Source of the DNA: Ridgeia piscesae
Lineage: Eukaryota; Annelida; Polychaeta; Sabellida; Siboglinidae
Direction: 5' to 3'
DNA: 64,000 nucleotides
Assembly (NCBI GenBank): GCA_025642075.2
Contig: JAODUO010000150.1
Span: forward strand, 62,001-126,000
Shown: positions 12,501 through 24,480 of the stretch, in pieces
Layout: each line of letters opens with the position of its first letter
How positions within the stretch are numbered: the stretch's first letter is position 1
Program-made: the position numbers and the translations under genes
The notes under the pieces: model-generated
Databases searched by the model: none
Seen by the model: the letters and a program-made list of their open reading frames with translations, nothing else
Told to the model about the DNA's origin: nothing

Positions 12501-15500
12501 GAGTTTGTTTCGTGAATTTTATTTGTTTCAATAATGTAAATGATTTAATTTTATAATATAGTGTGTGTTTATAAATATATAAGATGTGAGGAAAGTCTAG
12601 CGGCTGTTAGATGTCGTTTTAATAATTCGGTCAGAAAGTAAAAGATCGCCAAAATGAATGGTCGTCATCAGGCGATTTATTGTTTTTATGCGAGTCCGTG
12701 CGCGTTAGTCATGCGTTTAATGAGAGTTCATTGCGATATTTAGGTTAACAAATGTGCTGGCCACCTATCGGATGGTCGTTCGTCAGGGGTAAAATTCAAA
12801 TTGCCATGGTCGTTGGTCGCGTTTGCCGGGTGGTCGTTGGTGAGGGAACATTTATACAGTGTAGACATTCCGTCAATGAAAAAACGGTCGTAAAAAGCGG
12901 GTGGTCGTAAATGAGGGTGGTCGTTCGTGAGGGGTTCCACTGTACACACAATTTTATTTACATAAATCGAGACTGCCGTATTATTATTTTTTTATTCCAC
13001 AGTTTATTGATTTAAATACACTTTTAGATGTCTGTCAATATTGTAAACACCCATGAGCGGTGACATTGGCCCCAGATTTGAGTGTATAAATTTACTTTAT
13101 AATGAAGTCAAACACGGTATTTAATGTCATAAATGTGTCATGATGATGGGGATGTGATACTCACTGGTGTTCTATCTGGTAGTTGAGATGACCAGTGAAC
13201 CAGTTGTTGAAGTACGACCCTTCGATGTTACACGACGCTCGCAACTGGAAAACACATCACACTGTACAGTAAAACACAAAGAAACCATCAGAAAAAAACA
13301 CAGAAACAGGACATAATACGACAAAGCATTTTAACAGCTAACTCAAGATCCATAAGCCAATAAAACACCACTAAGACTATGCTGTACTGCCAGATATGTG
13401 ATGCAGATTAGTAAACATTCCTACAGGTCCTTTTCTGGCTTGTATTAGGCTTTTCTGCCTCTTGTGCCAGCTCATTTGTTAATATTGTGTTAACACTGTG
13501 CACATGTGTCTGAGGGTGACACATTCCTTAATAGAGGTGGTGCAGTAAAATAAGTTTTTATACGATGGCTAAACATGACCTAGTAAAATAATACAGCACT
13601 GACCGGTGACAATATAACCCTAGTAAATGGGGCGATTAGACCAGCCGGTCATTTGGCACATGCAACATTATGTTGGAAACTGCCACAACGCAACTGGCAA
13701 CTGGCAACTATCTCACCTGTAGGGGCAGCCACGGTCGTTCTTTGTCGTCATCGATTTCCATTGGGATGTGATTCGACTGGCTCACCCACACAAACCAATG
13801 GCTCTCAATGATCCTGCCAACAGAAATGCACCATGCACCGAGAAATTAAGAGTGGAGGGGCATATGGATCAAAACACCACAACATCTGTGTATTAAGTGG
13901 TAACAGCATGACATTTAATAGATATATAGAATATCATACGATGCTAATTTTCTGGTTGTTAACACAAAGAATAACTGTGCAGTTAACAGCGAGGTTCTGC
14001 TCTGTTACAAAACAATCATCTATATCCAGCACCATCCTTCACATTTCTGCTTGTGTGTCATGTGACCTTTGATTCGGTTATAGCCGGTGTCCAATAGACC
14101 CTATAGAAAATGGTCCCCGAGACTATATCCCCTATAGAATACGGACCCTTTGGAAATTGGTCCCCGAGTCTATATCCCCTATAGAATATGGATCCGGCAT
14201 ATTCTATTACATGTACAGAACATGGACACGCCCCATAGAATTTTGACCCTCATGAGGTTCAAATTCTAGGGGGTACATTTTCTGTGTCAGAATATGGACC
14301 CCTATAGAAAATAAACCTAGATTCCATGTTGTTCAAATTCTATAAAAGCCCTCGGATCCATTTTCTCTCCGAGTCCATATTCTCTCTGATACCGACAGCA
14401 ACGGGGGCCAACATTACACCAGGCGTTTGACTCACCTCATGGCGAAGTAGAACTTACACATCCCCCACACCCCCATCAGAGATGAGTAGATGATGGCAAA
14501 TCGCAGGTAGAACAGAGCCATGAAGAAGACGTCCTACAACCACACGTCGTGTCTTTAAAACTCTATTCTCATCTCGACGCATTTCAAAAATCATGTTATT
14601 CAGGGGATAAATTTACTTATTAGCATCTGCTGTTCTTTGTTGGTATCACGTTTAGGTTGACCCTTACGTTAAGCTAATTGTGAATCACATATTCGTCATA
14701 TTTATGATTATGAAATTTAATTATCCTAACGAAATTACTGGTTGAAAATTCAACTTTGAGAACATATGTATCATTCCTGTTGATAAAATGCGATACTGCA
14801 GCCAAAACATTTTGAAATGAAATGATGCAGGCGATTTTAGCGTCAAGTTTCTAGGAATGCAGTACTCAGTGATCGCAGCATCTGACTGCTGCAGCACTTA
14901 TATACATGGGGGGGGGGGTCGAATGGCAGTACTTTCTTGTGGTCATACATATCCTGCCTATTTTGATGACTAAATACTGCAATGTGACTAACAATCCACT
15001 TGCGGCGGACGATGGCGTGTCTGATGGTCATAATCTGGAAGAAGATAGGGAAGAGCAGAGGGGGTCCAACTGAAACAGAAGGCACAGCGGTCAGCAACGA
15101 CTCCCCTTGGGGCAAATGGTTTGCCCATCAACACATCTACAACAAGATACAGCAGCGGCAGAGTTGCTATTATTAAGCCGCAACACTCTTCAAAAGCTTT
15201 TTCATTTTTGGTTAAATCTGAAGGAGTCTAACTATGTATCAATATCTGATCTTTACATCAGTAAAATGTTCATTGGTTTGATATTTTCTATTTCTTTCCT
15301 TCTTGAATCCCATAAAGCTGGAAAAAATTATTAGCTTCTTCCAATCTCCACAGGCCTGCTGGATAACAAATGGCATAAGTTAAAAATCCATTATCAGTTC
15401 GATTACTTTTGCTCCTCGCGTTTGAGACTAATTTCACGAAAAACAAACCTACGAAGTATCTCCTGTGACATGCTAATTCGTTTATGCATATAGGTGCCTT

Positions 15501-18500
15501 CGTTTTTATGAAATAAACAGAAAACTCAGAAAAATTAGTTTCGGTAGTGAATTGTTGAACCACACATCTGAGATATCGTGACTTCCGGAAAAGACTGTAG
15601 CTTGAAAATCTCGCTGTAGCCAACGCGATCGGTTTTCGTCTGCTACCCGGTGTAACGCTGATTGTTTTTTTACACGATAACAAAATAATTAATAGTTCTT
15701 TTATTAAGCAAACTGCGCTTATTACTTGACCTATTTATATAGAACGCGACTGGACATGAAAGAAAAGGATTGGCGATGGGCAAAACGAAATGATTGGGAA
15801 GCTTTAAGCATGACTGCCCTAGAAGACTAAGTAACTCCCGGCCAAACTCTAAGGATGTTCTTTAGTTTCTCAGAGAATTCATCATGTTACATACACTTGA
15901 GGTTTTCACTTGCCCAACTGACTCGTTATTTTTAAATTCCATAAAAGTACTTGAAGTTACGTGCCCTGGTCTAACATTAAGGTAAACAGAGAAAATTATA
16001 AATCAATTATTAAAATACATACAACATACTGCCATACAAGATATCTGACAGTCTTACTTGCGAAGAAGTAGCCCTGCTGCCAGTTGTAGGGCATCGTCTT
16101 CTTCTTCTTCGCCATCTGCAAAAACCACTCACACATTTCACATCTGCCATGTTTAAACAGTACGGGACAGACAGTATTAGACACATAGCTCATTTGTATG
16201 AATTATCAAATCTCAGCACTGTGACAAAAAAGGTAATGATCCACACATGTCACATGACTGAAACCCAAACAATTCTACATATTAGCAAGTGCCCAAACCT
16301 TGCTTAGTGCCACAAAGTGCTTTACAACGTACAGATTCAGGAAGAGATTTCTCAGGTACTCATAATTCATGTTTGATGTGGCGTAAACGTGGAAGTTTTT
16401 CACTTCCATACATGTCATGTAAAACGACTCCAATGACCACGTGCTCTAATGTCATAAACATCCGATTTAGGTCACTGGTCCAAATTATACAACTGCTAAA
16501 CCCCTTATCAAGTAATTTTACAAAATGAAACCACATTATGTTTCTTCAGATGAGTCACAAAAGACCTGAGGGGGCCAACTGTCTAGCAGAAAAACATTAA
16601 CATACAGACACATGCGTTAGCTTGAAAATAGTTAGGCTGAACTGATCAAATGGCTTATGTGCCTACCCTCTTTGGCATTTCTTCACCGACCACAAAGAGC
16701 GCCTCCAACCTGACATCTGGGTCTTTGTTGATCTGCAGGCAACAAGACGTCTGGTCACTCAAACGGGACATAAACACCAACAGTTCCACAGTCTTATGGC
16801 CAACCTGAGGTACTAATAAAATACTCTATTTTGTGCAGGTCCCACACAAATTGAAAACCATGGCTGGGTAGCTTTGTGTCTCAACACTGTTTCAAGTTGA
16901 ACCAGTGATTGTGTTCGTTACAGAAACCATTGTTTTGAATGAAACATGAACAGATACACGACAATTAATACCTAACTTTTTTTAATTATCATCAATTTCT
17001 TTGGAAGAATCACATTATGGGAAGATGTAATCCATGGAATGCATAATTATCACGTGGAGCTTATCATAAATAGGTGCAGACACTGCTGGCAAGCTAAATT
17101 TAATATGTTGCATGTTAACCATAAAATATGTTGCACATGTACCAGTAATGTGTCACACCAGTACTGCCACCTAGCGACTAAACTTGGCGGAATGGCTGCA
17201 ATTATGCACTCGATCACCGATCAGTTTGGAAACTGACAATGAATTATGAAAATATAATTAACACTCAAAACTAATTACTCTTGTAGGTGACATTGACATG
17301 ACTGCCTCTCTACCAGATGAGGTAAAAAAACCTGCAGGAAATACTTATTCAACGGATGCTATTATTATACATGCATCTTGTGAAATTAATCAACATCAGA
17401 TAAAATGCTGAGGCAATGTCTCAGCTACTTAGACCTGTACAAGGGAGCAGTCATTATATCTTACCACATTCGGCTTGGAATGATGCTGATTGTGCAGATG
17501 GTTCCACCAATCACACGATGCTCCCTAAAAACAAAGTTACATTGATAACCAATTGACTAAATCTGTGGAATACTTCAATACCCCCTCTAACATTTCATCA
17601 ATGTATAGACCTACTAGAACATTGTTCATTTGCTATCACACAACCGCAACAATTTCAGTACTATTTATCCACAGTATTGAAGCTTTGGCAATTCAATTTC
17701 ACTTCTAAACAGCAATCTCATACACTGACAAATATCACATATCACATTTTTGCCAATGTGTCAAGGAAGCCGTGTCTTCATCAATGTTGCGACTCTTGAA
17801 AACATTCCCTAACGTTAGCATCCAATTCTGTTTTATGATTAATGTTACTTCCTTCCATAATTTCAGCGAAACGTAATGGGAGTTTCATGTTAGAAGTCTT
17901 TATTGCTTTGACATGACAACACAATTGTGACCCGAGTGTTAACAAAGTGTGACTTGCCTTCATAAAGCACATTGTGAACCAGTGCATTGCATGATTCAGT
18001 GGGACACTCTTGAACACAGACAGATGACCAAAGTCGTGCTGCGACCACCCGGCCTGGGCCTGAAAAGCAGTAATAAATAATTTACATCCCATGTACTATT
18101 TTACACATCCGCAAGAGCATATGCAAAATAACTTATGACTGTACAAAATATAACATTAATGTACACGCCCATTGGCCATAATATTTAGAGTGAGTACACA
18201 AGGGCTCGAGGGCACTGCAATTACAGGTCAAAAAATGCACACTCCTAAAAATCAACCAAGCTACAGGCCTTTTCCTTTTGCAACAGTTGGCGAATGACAC
18301 ATTAAGCTGTACGTTTAGTCACAGACAGATCCACAGTGTATGCACGGGAATGATTCAATGTCTAAGGCAAGGGTCCACGTTGCAAAATATCAATTTTCAT
18401 CTTTTTCACAATTTCAGATTTTGACAGGTAATGCACTCCTCAATAACAATCGCAGAATACCAGATTTCCTTGACATATCACAGAAAATATGCATCCTAAG

Positions 18501-21500
18501 CATTTTTTGAAGAAAAGGTACAGCAAACAAAAGCCTAGCCAATGCTTAGAAGCTGCAGACTTTTAATTTATAATTTTTCTCAGTATTGTCAGTTCTTTCA
18601 TTAGCATTACTATTTTTAAGACTGTTCAGCAACTACACAGGGGTTGTAGAGTGCCTCATGACATCACAGGGTCAAAAGGTTAACCTTGGGTGACCTACCT
18701 GACCAGCAGCGAGGAGGAAGACACTTAGGGTCCATGGCAACCAACCGGTCCCATAGTAACAGATGATAAACAGACCAATCAGCTCAAAGAAAATCAGCTG
18801 GCCGACTGTCACGAGGAAGAATGGTATCGACGGCTTGAAGTAACCCTGAAACACACCAGAATCCCTAGACACAACCGCAACATGTACGTATTAGCCATTC
18901 AACTACAGGCAGCCTTACAACAGCAGTCATTATTCATTATTTGCTTAACCAAAACAGTTTTGCACTGTCATGCATGATTCAGCGACGTAAACACTCAGCT
19001 AGGTTCCAATCTGCCGCATTTTCTAGAAAGTAACAAAACTAATGTCAACATATTTTATCAAAATTTAACATTGTCTTTATTATAACTATAGTGGCATAAA
19101 AACTAATACACTAGCAGTGTACTTTGCTCATAAGTACAGCAACAATAGCGTCATTAGACATTTGAAAATGTTTCACTGTCTTATGACGGCTGCCTCTACT
19201 CACCAGTTGTTTCGCTTTCTCTCTCAGCTCCTCAAAGTCTTTCTTCACCTCATCATCAGCTGATGTTATGTCGCTCGCCTCTAGTCGGCCGATTCTGATG
19301 GTGGCCATGTACTTGTGTACACGACTGAAGTTTGTGTGGAAGGCTCGATACGCCTCCTTCAACAAGCAAACATCATGAAGGTAAGTTCTTTTATAGTGAA
19401 GTATCAAATGCTTAAAGTGTTCTACGCTACATTCCCCGGCAGACCGGCTGAAACAAACACCCTGTAGACTTCTCGGGGAAGCATTCAGCCACTCTGTAAT
19501 TTCAGCGCAAATAACCTGTATACAAATATCCATCAGGTACTCATTTACGTAACCGTGTGACCTGAAGACACATGGAATGGTTGAAATTGTCTGTCATTAG
19601 GATGAGACAAGTCTGTTTTTGTACATGTAAAAATTGGTGGTTGGACAGGTAATTTGCTTTAGGTGTCGTGCTTTATGTCAAATACGATGACAACTTAGCT
19701 TTATGCAGTGACTCGCTCACCCTTCATCTGCATGGGTAGAAACATCACCGGATGGGCGGTGGATGGAAACAATGAAAGAACAAGTCTTACAAAATCATAC
19801 ATATTGTCAGTTATGCCTTGAAAATGGGTGTTGCATGTGTGTGTAGTTATTTCAGGTCATAACACACATCTCAACTGGCTTGAATGCATTTAACATCCAT
19901 GTCTCCATCAAAACATGGGACTGACTGCTTAAAGCACTGGATTTTAGTGATGCTTTGAAAGTGGGTTTCACACTTGTGTATGCATCAGTTATTATATATG
20001 TCTAGATATATTATATATACACATGTCTAAAAACACAGAGTGGCTTTTACATATGAATGTGTCTAAGGGACATCTTTAGACTGGCAAACGTGATCGTTTC
20101 TATCCTGATTTCCATTTTTCATCCTTCCCGCTAATTGTCATGTCCCACCTCACACCGTCCTCCCATCTCAGCTGTGGCCTTCCCCACTTCCCGTGTTCTT
20201 GGTATATCCCTAAGGTAATTTTAATCTGGTTTAAATACTGCAAATCAGCCAATTGTGTTGCATTCCTAAATAGATTCCATTTTACCCCACCCACCCAATA
20301 CAAGACCTGTCATCAGAGTCAATACAGTTCTCAACATGGGATCTGCCCATCAGCCAAGACCCTTCAGTGATGATTAGCAGCTCACTGCAATGTCTGGCTT
20401 CCCAGTGGTAGAGCAATTACCAGAATCTCTCATGATAATACAACAAGCTTTGCTCAGACAATGGCATCACCTGCTCACTGTGAAGGACAAAGCCTGACTA
20501 TGATGAAACATCGCCACCCTTTCATTTCAATCAGCACTAAATTAGCAGCTACCAAAATTCAACAGAGCAGCAGGAATATCATTGGCTGGCTCACATTCAA
20601 TGTTGAATTGGACCATCCAGGTAATGAGTGGACATAAATGGTAACGGCCGGTCAGTCGGTTGTTCAAGGCCACTGTTGTCAACAGACCGGATGAGGAGAA
20701 CTCTGACTAGGGTCAAATTATTGTCACAACAACTTGCAGTGGACATCTGACTTGCAGACTGACAGTTTTCAGAAAGCAATAAACTATGAATATGTCAGTT
20801 ACGCGTGACACCTTTTACTTCTGAAACAGTCACTGGTGCATGAATAAAAGACCGAGTTCATTTCCATCCAAGACAGTCTGAGTAGGTGGTTAGATATTTA
20901 TTTATACCAGATACATACTAAACTGTAGAACTTCCTTAGTTGTGTACGCACGAATGCATGCATGCACAGTGGCCTGATCAACAACAGATCTAACTGCTAA
21001 TAATCTCCAGTGTGTCTATCTGTTTACACGTCCTGTTTTCAAGTAAAGCAACAACTGCATGTCTTGACTTGCAAACAACACTCTTTACCGTCCTAACCAA
21101 CCGAGGACCTGCATTTATTTGTGCACAGTGAACTGCAATGTAATGCCTTCTGATAAACCACTGGGGCTGATTTAATTAAATTATCAAATTGATAAAAGTT
21201 TCTCATCTGCATAAACATGTCGACCTCTACTGGTGCTGCCGTTTGGCCACACTAGAGCCAGATATAAGCGTCACTGAGTGTACACAGATAATTGTTGCCT
21301 AGACGTAGATTGAATGCTGAACGTGACTGCCCTGTTTCTGAACTGAAAGGCGTAGGACCACTAGGACATGTCTTGCCTGTTGGCCCTGGTAATCACCATG
21401 GACGTGACAGCCTTGTTACTGCCTAATACATCATTGTTGATCTATGACACCCATGAGTATGCAAATGTCCTGACCACGCCACCATGCACTAGCTATCGGT

Positions 21501-23562
21501 CAACACTGGTCAGCGATGGATGTGGGGGCGGACGCATGTTTTGGACCAACTGTTCATTTGCTTAAACACTTCAGTCAACAAGATTGCTGTAGCTAAGCGT
21601 GGCTACATGTTACCATGCATGCCTACGTGTGTCCATACAACTTGTATTTACACTCGCAGTGCTAATGTGACAGTTTGTGTGTGTGTATGTGTGTCATGCT
21701 ATCTCCCTGTATGTTAACCCTTTGCTTAGTGACCCCTGGATAATTGACCTTTGCAGCATAGCTGTTGTCCTGGGCCATAACCAACCAACAACCACAGGGT
21801 AACATTACAACTATGGATGTAGCTAAAACTAGCTATCAGTCACGGAAAGATGCCATATTAATTCTGAAATATCTGTCCAAGTTACCTGTAAATAACAATA
21901 CGACTATTTAGGAAACTGCAAAAGAACACTTGTTTACTACCTCAAAAGCAAACAAATTAATAATTCAGAAACATGCCATACTTTGCCATTCCAAACACAG
22001 CAAGTTGGCATGTTTCACTGTTCAAACAGGTCTCTCTGTACTTATTACCTATAATACAGGCAGTTACATTGTTACATTTATAAATATACCTAAGCTCAAC
22101 AAAATTTTTTCAGCTTTATGTCATTCAAGTTTGATCTGATACAGAGTAATAGTACACACAGATGTCATTCTGTACAATGCCACCACTGTTTCCATGGTTA
22201 TCACCCAGTCAAATATGTGATGAACAAAGACACACTACTCCAATGACAATGCTCAGTTTCAGCTGAAATTGCCCACATGTAATTGGAGATCGTAAGCACC
22301 ATTTAATGATCCAGTATCATCATCTATCAGAGCAGATCAAGAGCCTTTGGATAATGACCATAACTACCAGCGACACTAAAAATTCCTACCTTCCTTTTTA
22401 TAGGACTAATGCAGCACTCACAATAGTTTCAATTACATATTAGTCACAGTATTTTAGTGTTTGACATTAGCAAGTAGACATCACAAGTAATCACTGGAAA
22501 AAATAGTGACCCCCCCATCATGCAATTCACACGTGACCCTGATATGTTAACTGTGACAGGCAAGGCTATTCCATTACTTACTCCACAATTCGTAAACAGA
22601 ATCGTTGTTTGTTTGCCGCAATCAAACCGGCCATTTACTGTGAACTTGGCCAAGAATAGGTAAAAAAGTCAGCCCATGAAGTCACCTGATACAGGGGTTA
22701 TCGAGTGGGCCTGGGTCAGCGTATAGCTACAAACATACGGTCATGAATTTTAATCTCTACGGTTGGATTTTCACAGGCACCATTCTGCTAGTCTGACACA
22801 ATGTGAACACAGCCTTCAGTGGGAAAGTGAACAGTGCTCTGGGCATTGTTAACATAAACCACTGTCTATGGCAGTCACACAGCTGGGTAACCTGGGGCAG
22901 TGCTCAGGAAATGTCACTGGGCCTGGTGATGACTCTGAACATCACCTGTACACTCTTGATTGCTACACAGTTCACAGTTGCTGACCACAGTCCAGTCTAC
23001 AAATTCTCACACAAAGTGGACCTTCATTGGACCACTGAAGGGGATCACGAGGCCACTTAGCAGGGTCACTACAAAGGTGCAATCTGAGTTCTTTCAAGTC
23101 CCAAATAAGGACAGTCCATACATTAAACCTGACATTTAAGCCCACTAAGTCAAGTGGATGCACCAGACACTAGAGGTAGGGTAGACTGAGAGGCGTAAAC
23201 TAAGGTAAACATACGGCCATGCATGTTTGTGCATGTGTGGCAGCACGTGCACATACTACAATCAAAATGTGATCTTATTCAAGGACTACTTTTGTTATAA
23301 ATCCACCAAATTATTCACTCTTCTGTGTGTTGCATGCAGTTTACCATTCCATGCAGCAGCCACACAGATATGGCTGGCATACCAGATTTTTTTCTCCAGA
23401 ATACTGAAGTTTATAAATTAATTATTTGTATACATAGTTTTGGAGGGAGGGGGAGAGAGGGAGAGAGGGAGAGAGGGAGAGAGGGAGAGAGGGAGAGAGG
23501 GAGAGAGGGAGAGAGGGAGAGAGGGAGAGAGGGAGAGAGGAGAGAGGAGAGAGGGAGAGAGG

Positions 23563-23595
<33 letters not shown>

Positions 23596-24285
23596 GGAGA
23601 GAGGAGAGAGGGAGAGAGGGAGAGAGGGAGAGAGGGAGAGAGGGAGAGAGGGAGAGAGGGAGAGAGGGAGAGGAGAGAGGAGAGAGAGGGAGAGAGGGAG
23701 AGAGGGAGAGAGGGAGAGAGGGAGAGAGGGAGAGAGGGAGAGAGGGAGAGAGGGAGAGAGGGAGAGAGGGAGAGAGGGAGAGAGGAAGAGAGGAAGAGAG
23801 GAAGAGAGCGAGAGGGAGCCTTAACAAAGCTGGAAACACAATCAACAGATTGACATGAACAGAACAGAAGATGTGAGGAAAACCTGATCATGATTCGTGA
23901 ATGCACCAGTGTATGGCATAGGCAGAAGACCAACATTTAGAGGGAGAGGAAGTGTAAAGATCGAAAGGGGAGAGATGGACAAGTAAGATTGGGAGAAGAT
24001 GGCATTGCAAAGGAGATGTACTGTCAAAGGTGCAGAACCATACAGTCCAGACTACTATAAGAAGGGACCGAAAAGGAACAAAGTTTTACTTACCGTGGCA
24101 TCTTGTCCGGCCCAGTGGGTAATGACGTTGCCACCAGGGTGACGTTTGGCAAACTTTGATGTATCGTAAACGTATCCGTCGATGACGATCCACGAGTCGC
24201 CCTTCTTTTGGTGCTGTTTTACTTCGTCCCAGCAGATACTTCGGATGTCCTCCTCCGGAGCAATTCCCTGGCCTCCTTTACCCAT
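9515..24285 (-). CDS. FADS2: Front-end fatty acyl desaturase (cytochrome b5-fused, Δ5/Δ6 type), complete
   Basis: ER membrane enzyme that inserts a double bond between an existing one and the carboxyl end of polyunsaturated fatty acyl-CoA, taking electrons from cytochrome b5. Coding exons (minus, high to low): 24285-24094, 19356-19204, 18845-18699, 18059-17958, 17524-17465, 16732-16667, 16115-16058, 15069-14993, 14533-14436, 13813-13717, 13244-13165, 11161-11036, 9575-9515. All join in frame to 438 aa, close to the family's usual 440-450. Visible marks: N-terminal cytochrome b5 domain with heme motif HPGG (49-52); histidine boxes HDFGH (172-176), HNQHH (209-213) and QIEHH (373-377), the last with the glutamine typical of front-end enzymes; hydrophobic segments at about 120-160 and 255-315. 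The QIEHH box is split by an intron (13165/11161). The start MGKGGQG matches family starts. Δ5 versus Δ6 specificity cannot be read here. One intron uses a GC donor. Confidence 0.95.
9577..10573. repeat. 21-bp minisatellite (about 47 copies) filling the end of the desaturase's last intron
   Basis: Unit on the plus strand is ACACACAACAGCACATTCTA plus A, with T/C and C/A variants and a few GTGCATTCTG copies. The array occupies most of the 1.46-kb last desaturase intron (9576-11035) and starts within a few bases of the acceptor of the terminal exon. On the transcribed strand every unit reads TGTGCTGTTGTGTATTAG or a close variant, a TG-rich tract ending in AG. The true acceptor is TGTTGTGTGTTGCAG, clearly related to the unit. 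Confidence 0.97.
10785..10955 (+). pseudogene. C-terminal fragment of a non-LTR retrotransposon polyprotein
   Basis: A 56-codon open stretch reads [20 protein letters not shown] and then a [12 protein letters not shown] motif, ending at a stop. The pattern RLRWxGHVxR followed by RGRPxxxW is the C-terminal signature of many LINE reverse-transcriptase proteins. No RT core is attached, so this is a 5'-truncated remnant. It lies antisense in the desaturase's last intron between the 21-bp array and exon 11161-11036. Confidence 0.7.
11616..12942. mobile_element. Non-autonomous pogo/Tigger-like DNA transposon with inner inverted repeat
   Basis: Both ends carry an inverted CAGTGGAACCCC terminus and are flanked by TA (11614-11615 and 12943-12944), the target duplication of Tc1/mariner-pogo elements. 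The subterminal regions are also inverted and rich in ACGACC/GGTCGT blocks. A second, inner inverted pair lies at 12079-12098 and 12629-12648 (CGATCTTTTACTTTCTGA and its complement). No transposase frame is present, so it needed an enzyme from elsewhere. It sits in the 1.9-kb desaturase intron between exons 13244-13165 and 11161-11036. The CAGTGGAAC terminus matching pogo/Tigger is family knowledge; the boundaries are read directly. Confidence 0.85.
14085..14400. repeat. Degenerate short repeats based on CCCTATAGAATATGGACC
   Basis: About ten imperfect copies of a 20-30 bp motif containing CTATAGAA(A/T)ATGG followed by an ACC/TCC block, some inverted (TCCATTTTCTC forms). It is in the desaturase intron between exons 14533-14436 and 13813-13717. 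No coding signal is seen. Confidence 0.65.
15288..15683 (-). other. Uninterrupted 131-codon open frame in a desaturase intron, origin unknown
   Basis: An open frame of 131 codons on the sense strand of the desaturase intron between exons 16115-16058 and 15069-14993. It starts [18 protein letters not shown] and is basic and cysteine-containing. I recognise no domain, and it does not join either neighbouring exon. It may be part of a decayed mobile element, a chance frame or a lineage-specific small gene. Confidence 0.15.
17952..17957 (-). other. GC-AG intron donor in the desaturase gene
   Basis: The exon encoding HDFGH ends ...ATGAAG and is followed by GCAAGT in place of GTAAGT. Only this donor keeps the frame into the next exon (GGAGCATCG, encoding the WWNH and HNQHH region), giving the family-typical K-G-A-S junction. 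GC donors with AG|GCAAGT context are the standard minor variant of U2 introns. All other desaturase introns use GT. Confidence 0.85.
19385..19545 (-). repeat. SINE fragment (3' domain), same family as the copy at 55.7-56.0 kb
   Basis: Shares ordered blocks with 55745-55920: CTTCTCGGGGAAGCATTCAG against CTTCTCTGGGAAGCATCCAG, a GCAAATAA block, a TATACAAATATCCA/TACACATATCCACC block, and CAGGTACTCATT. Only the non-tRNA part is present. It lies in the first coding intron of the desaturase, immediately upstream of exon 19356-19204. Confidence 0.7.
20100..20303 (-). pseudogene. LINE polyprotein C-terminal fragment
   Basis: The minus strand encodes ...[20 protein letters not shown], a decayed form of the GRPxxRWEDD tail common in non-LTR retrotransposon RT proteins. 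Only this C-terminal remnant is visible. It lies in the large desaturase intron between exons 24285-24094 and 19356-19204. Confidence 0.6.
23446..23812. repeat. Purine-strand simple repeat (GGGAGA)n
   Basis: Almost pure GGGAGA repeat with short GA-only runs (about 23563-23588) and GAAGAGAG at the right end. Long frames on both strands through it (R/E/G-rich or S/L/P-rich) are artefacts of the repeat. It lies in the first coding intron of the desaturase, about 280 bp from exon 24285-24094. Homopurine tracts of this length can form triplex DNA. Confidence 0.98.
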
Positions 24286-24395
24286 GATGCCTAGCAAAAC
24301 CGATAACACATGGTTAGGTCATAAGATTAGAAAGCACTGTTAAAAATCATAGAAGAATTCACAAATTTTATCCACCACATATTAAAGTATCATAT

Positions 24396-24397
<2 letters not shown>

Positions 24398-24479
<82 letters not shown>
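24398..24479. repeat. (TG)n dinucleotide repeat ending in CGCGCGCG
   Basis: About 36 TG units followed by alternating CG. On the desaturase transcript it is a CA repeat about 105 nt upstream of the acceptor of the first coding exon. Alternating purine-pyrimidine DNA of this kind can adopt Z-form. Confidence 0.98.

Positions 24480-24480
<1 letters not shown>

Noticed and set aside
23325..23936. Open frames of 137-177 codons rich in R/E/G or S/L/P
   Set aside because: Pure products of the GGGAGA simple repeat on either strand, inside a desaturase intron.
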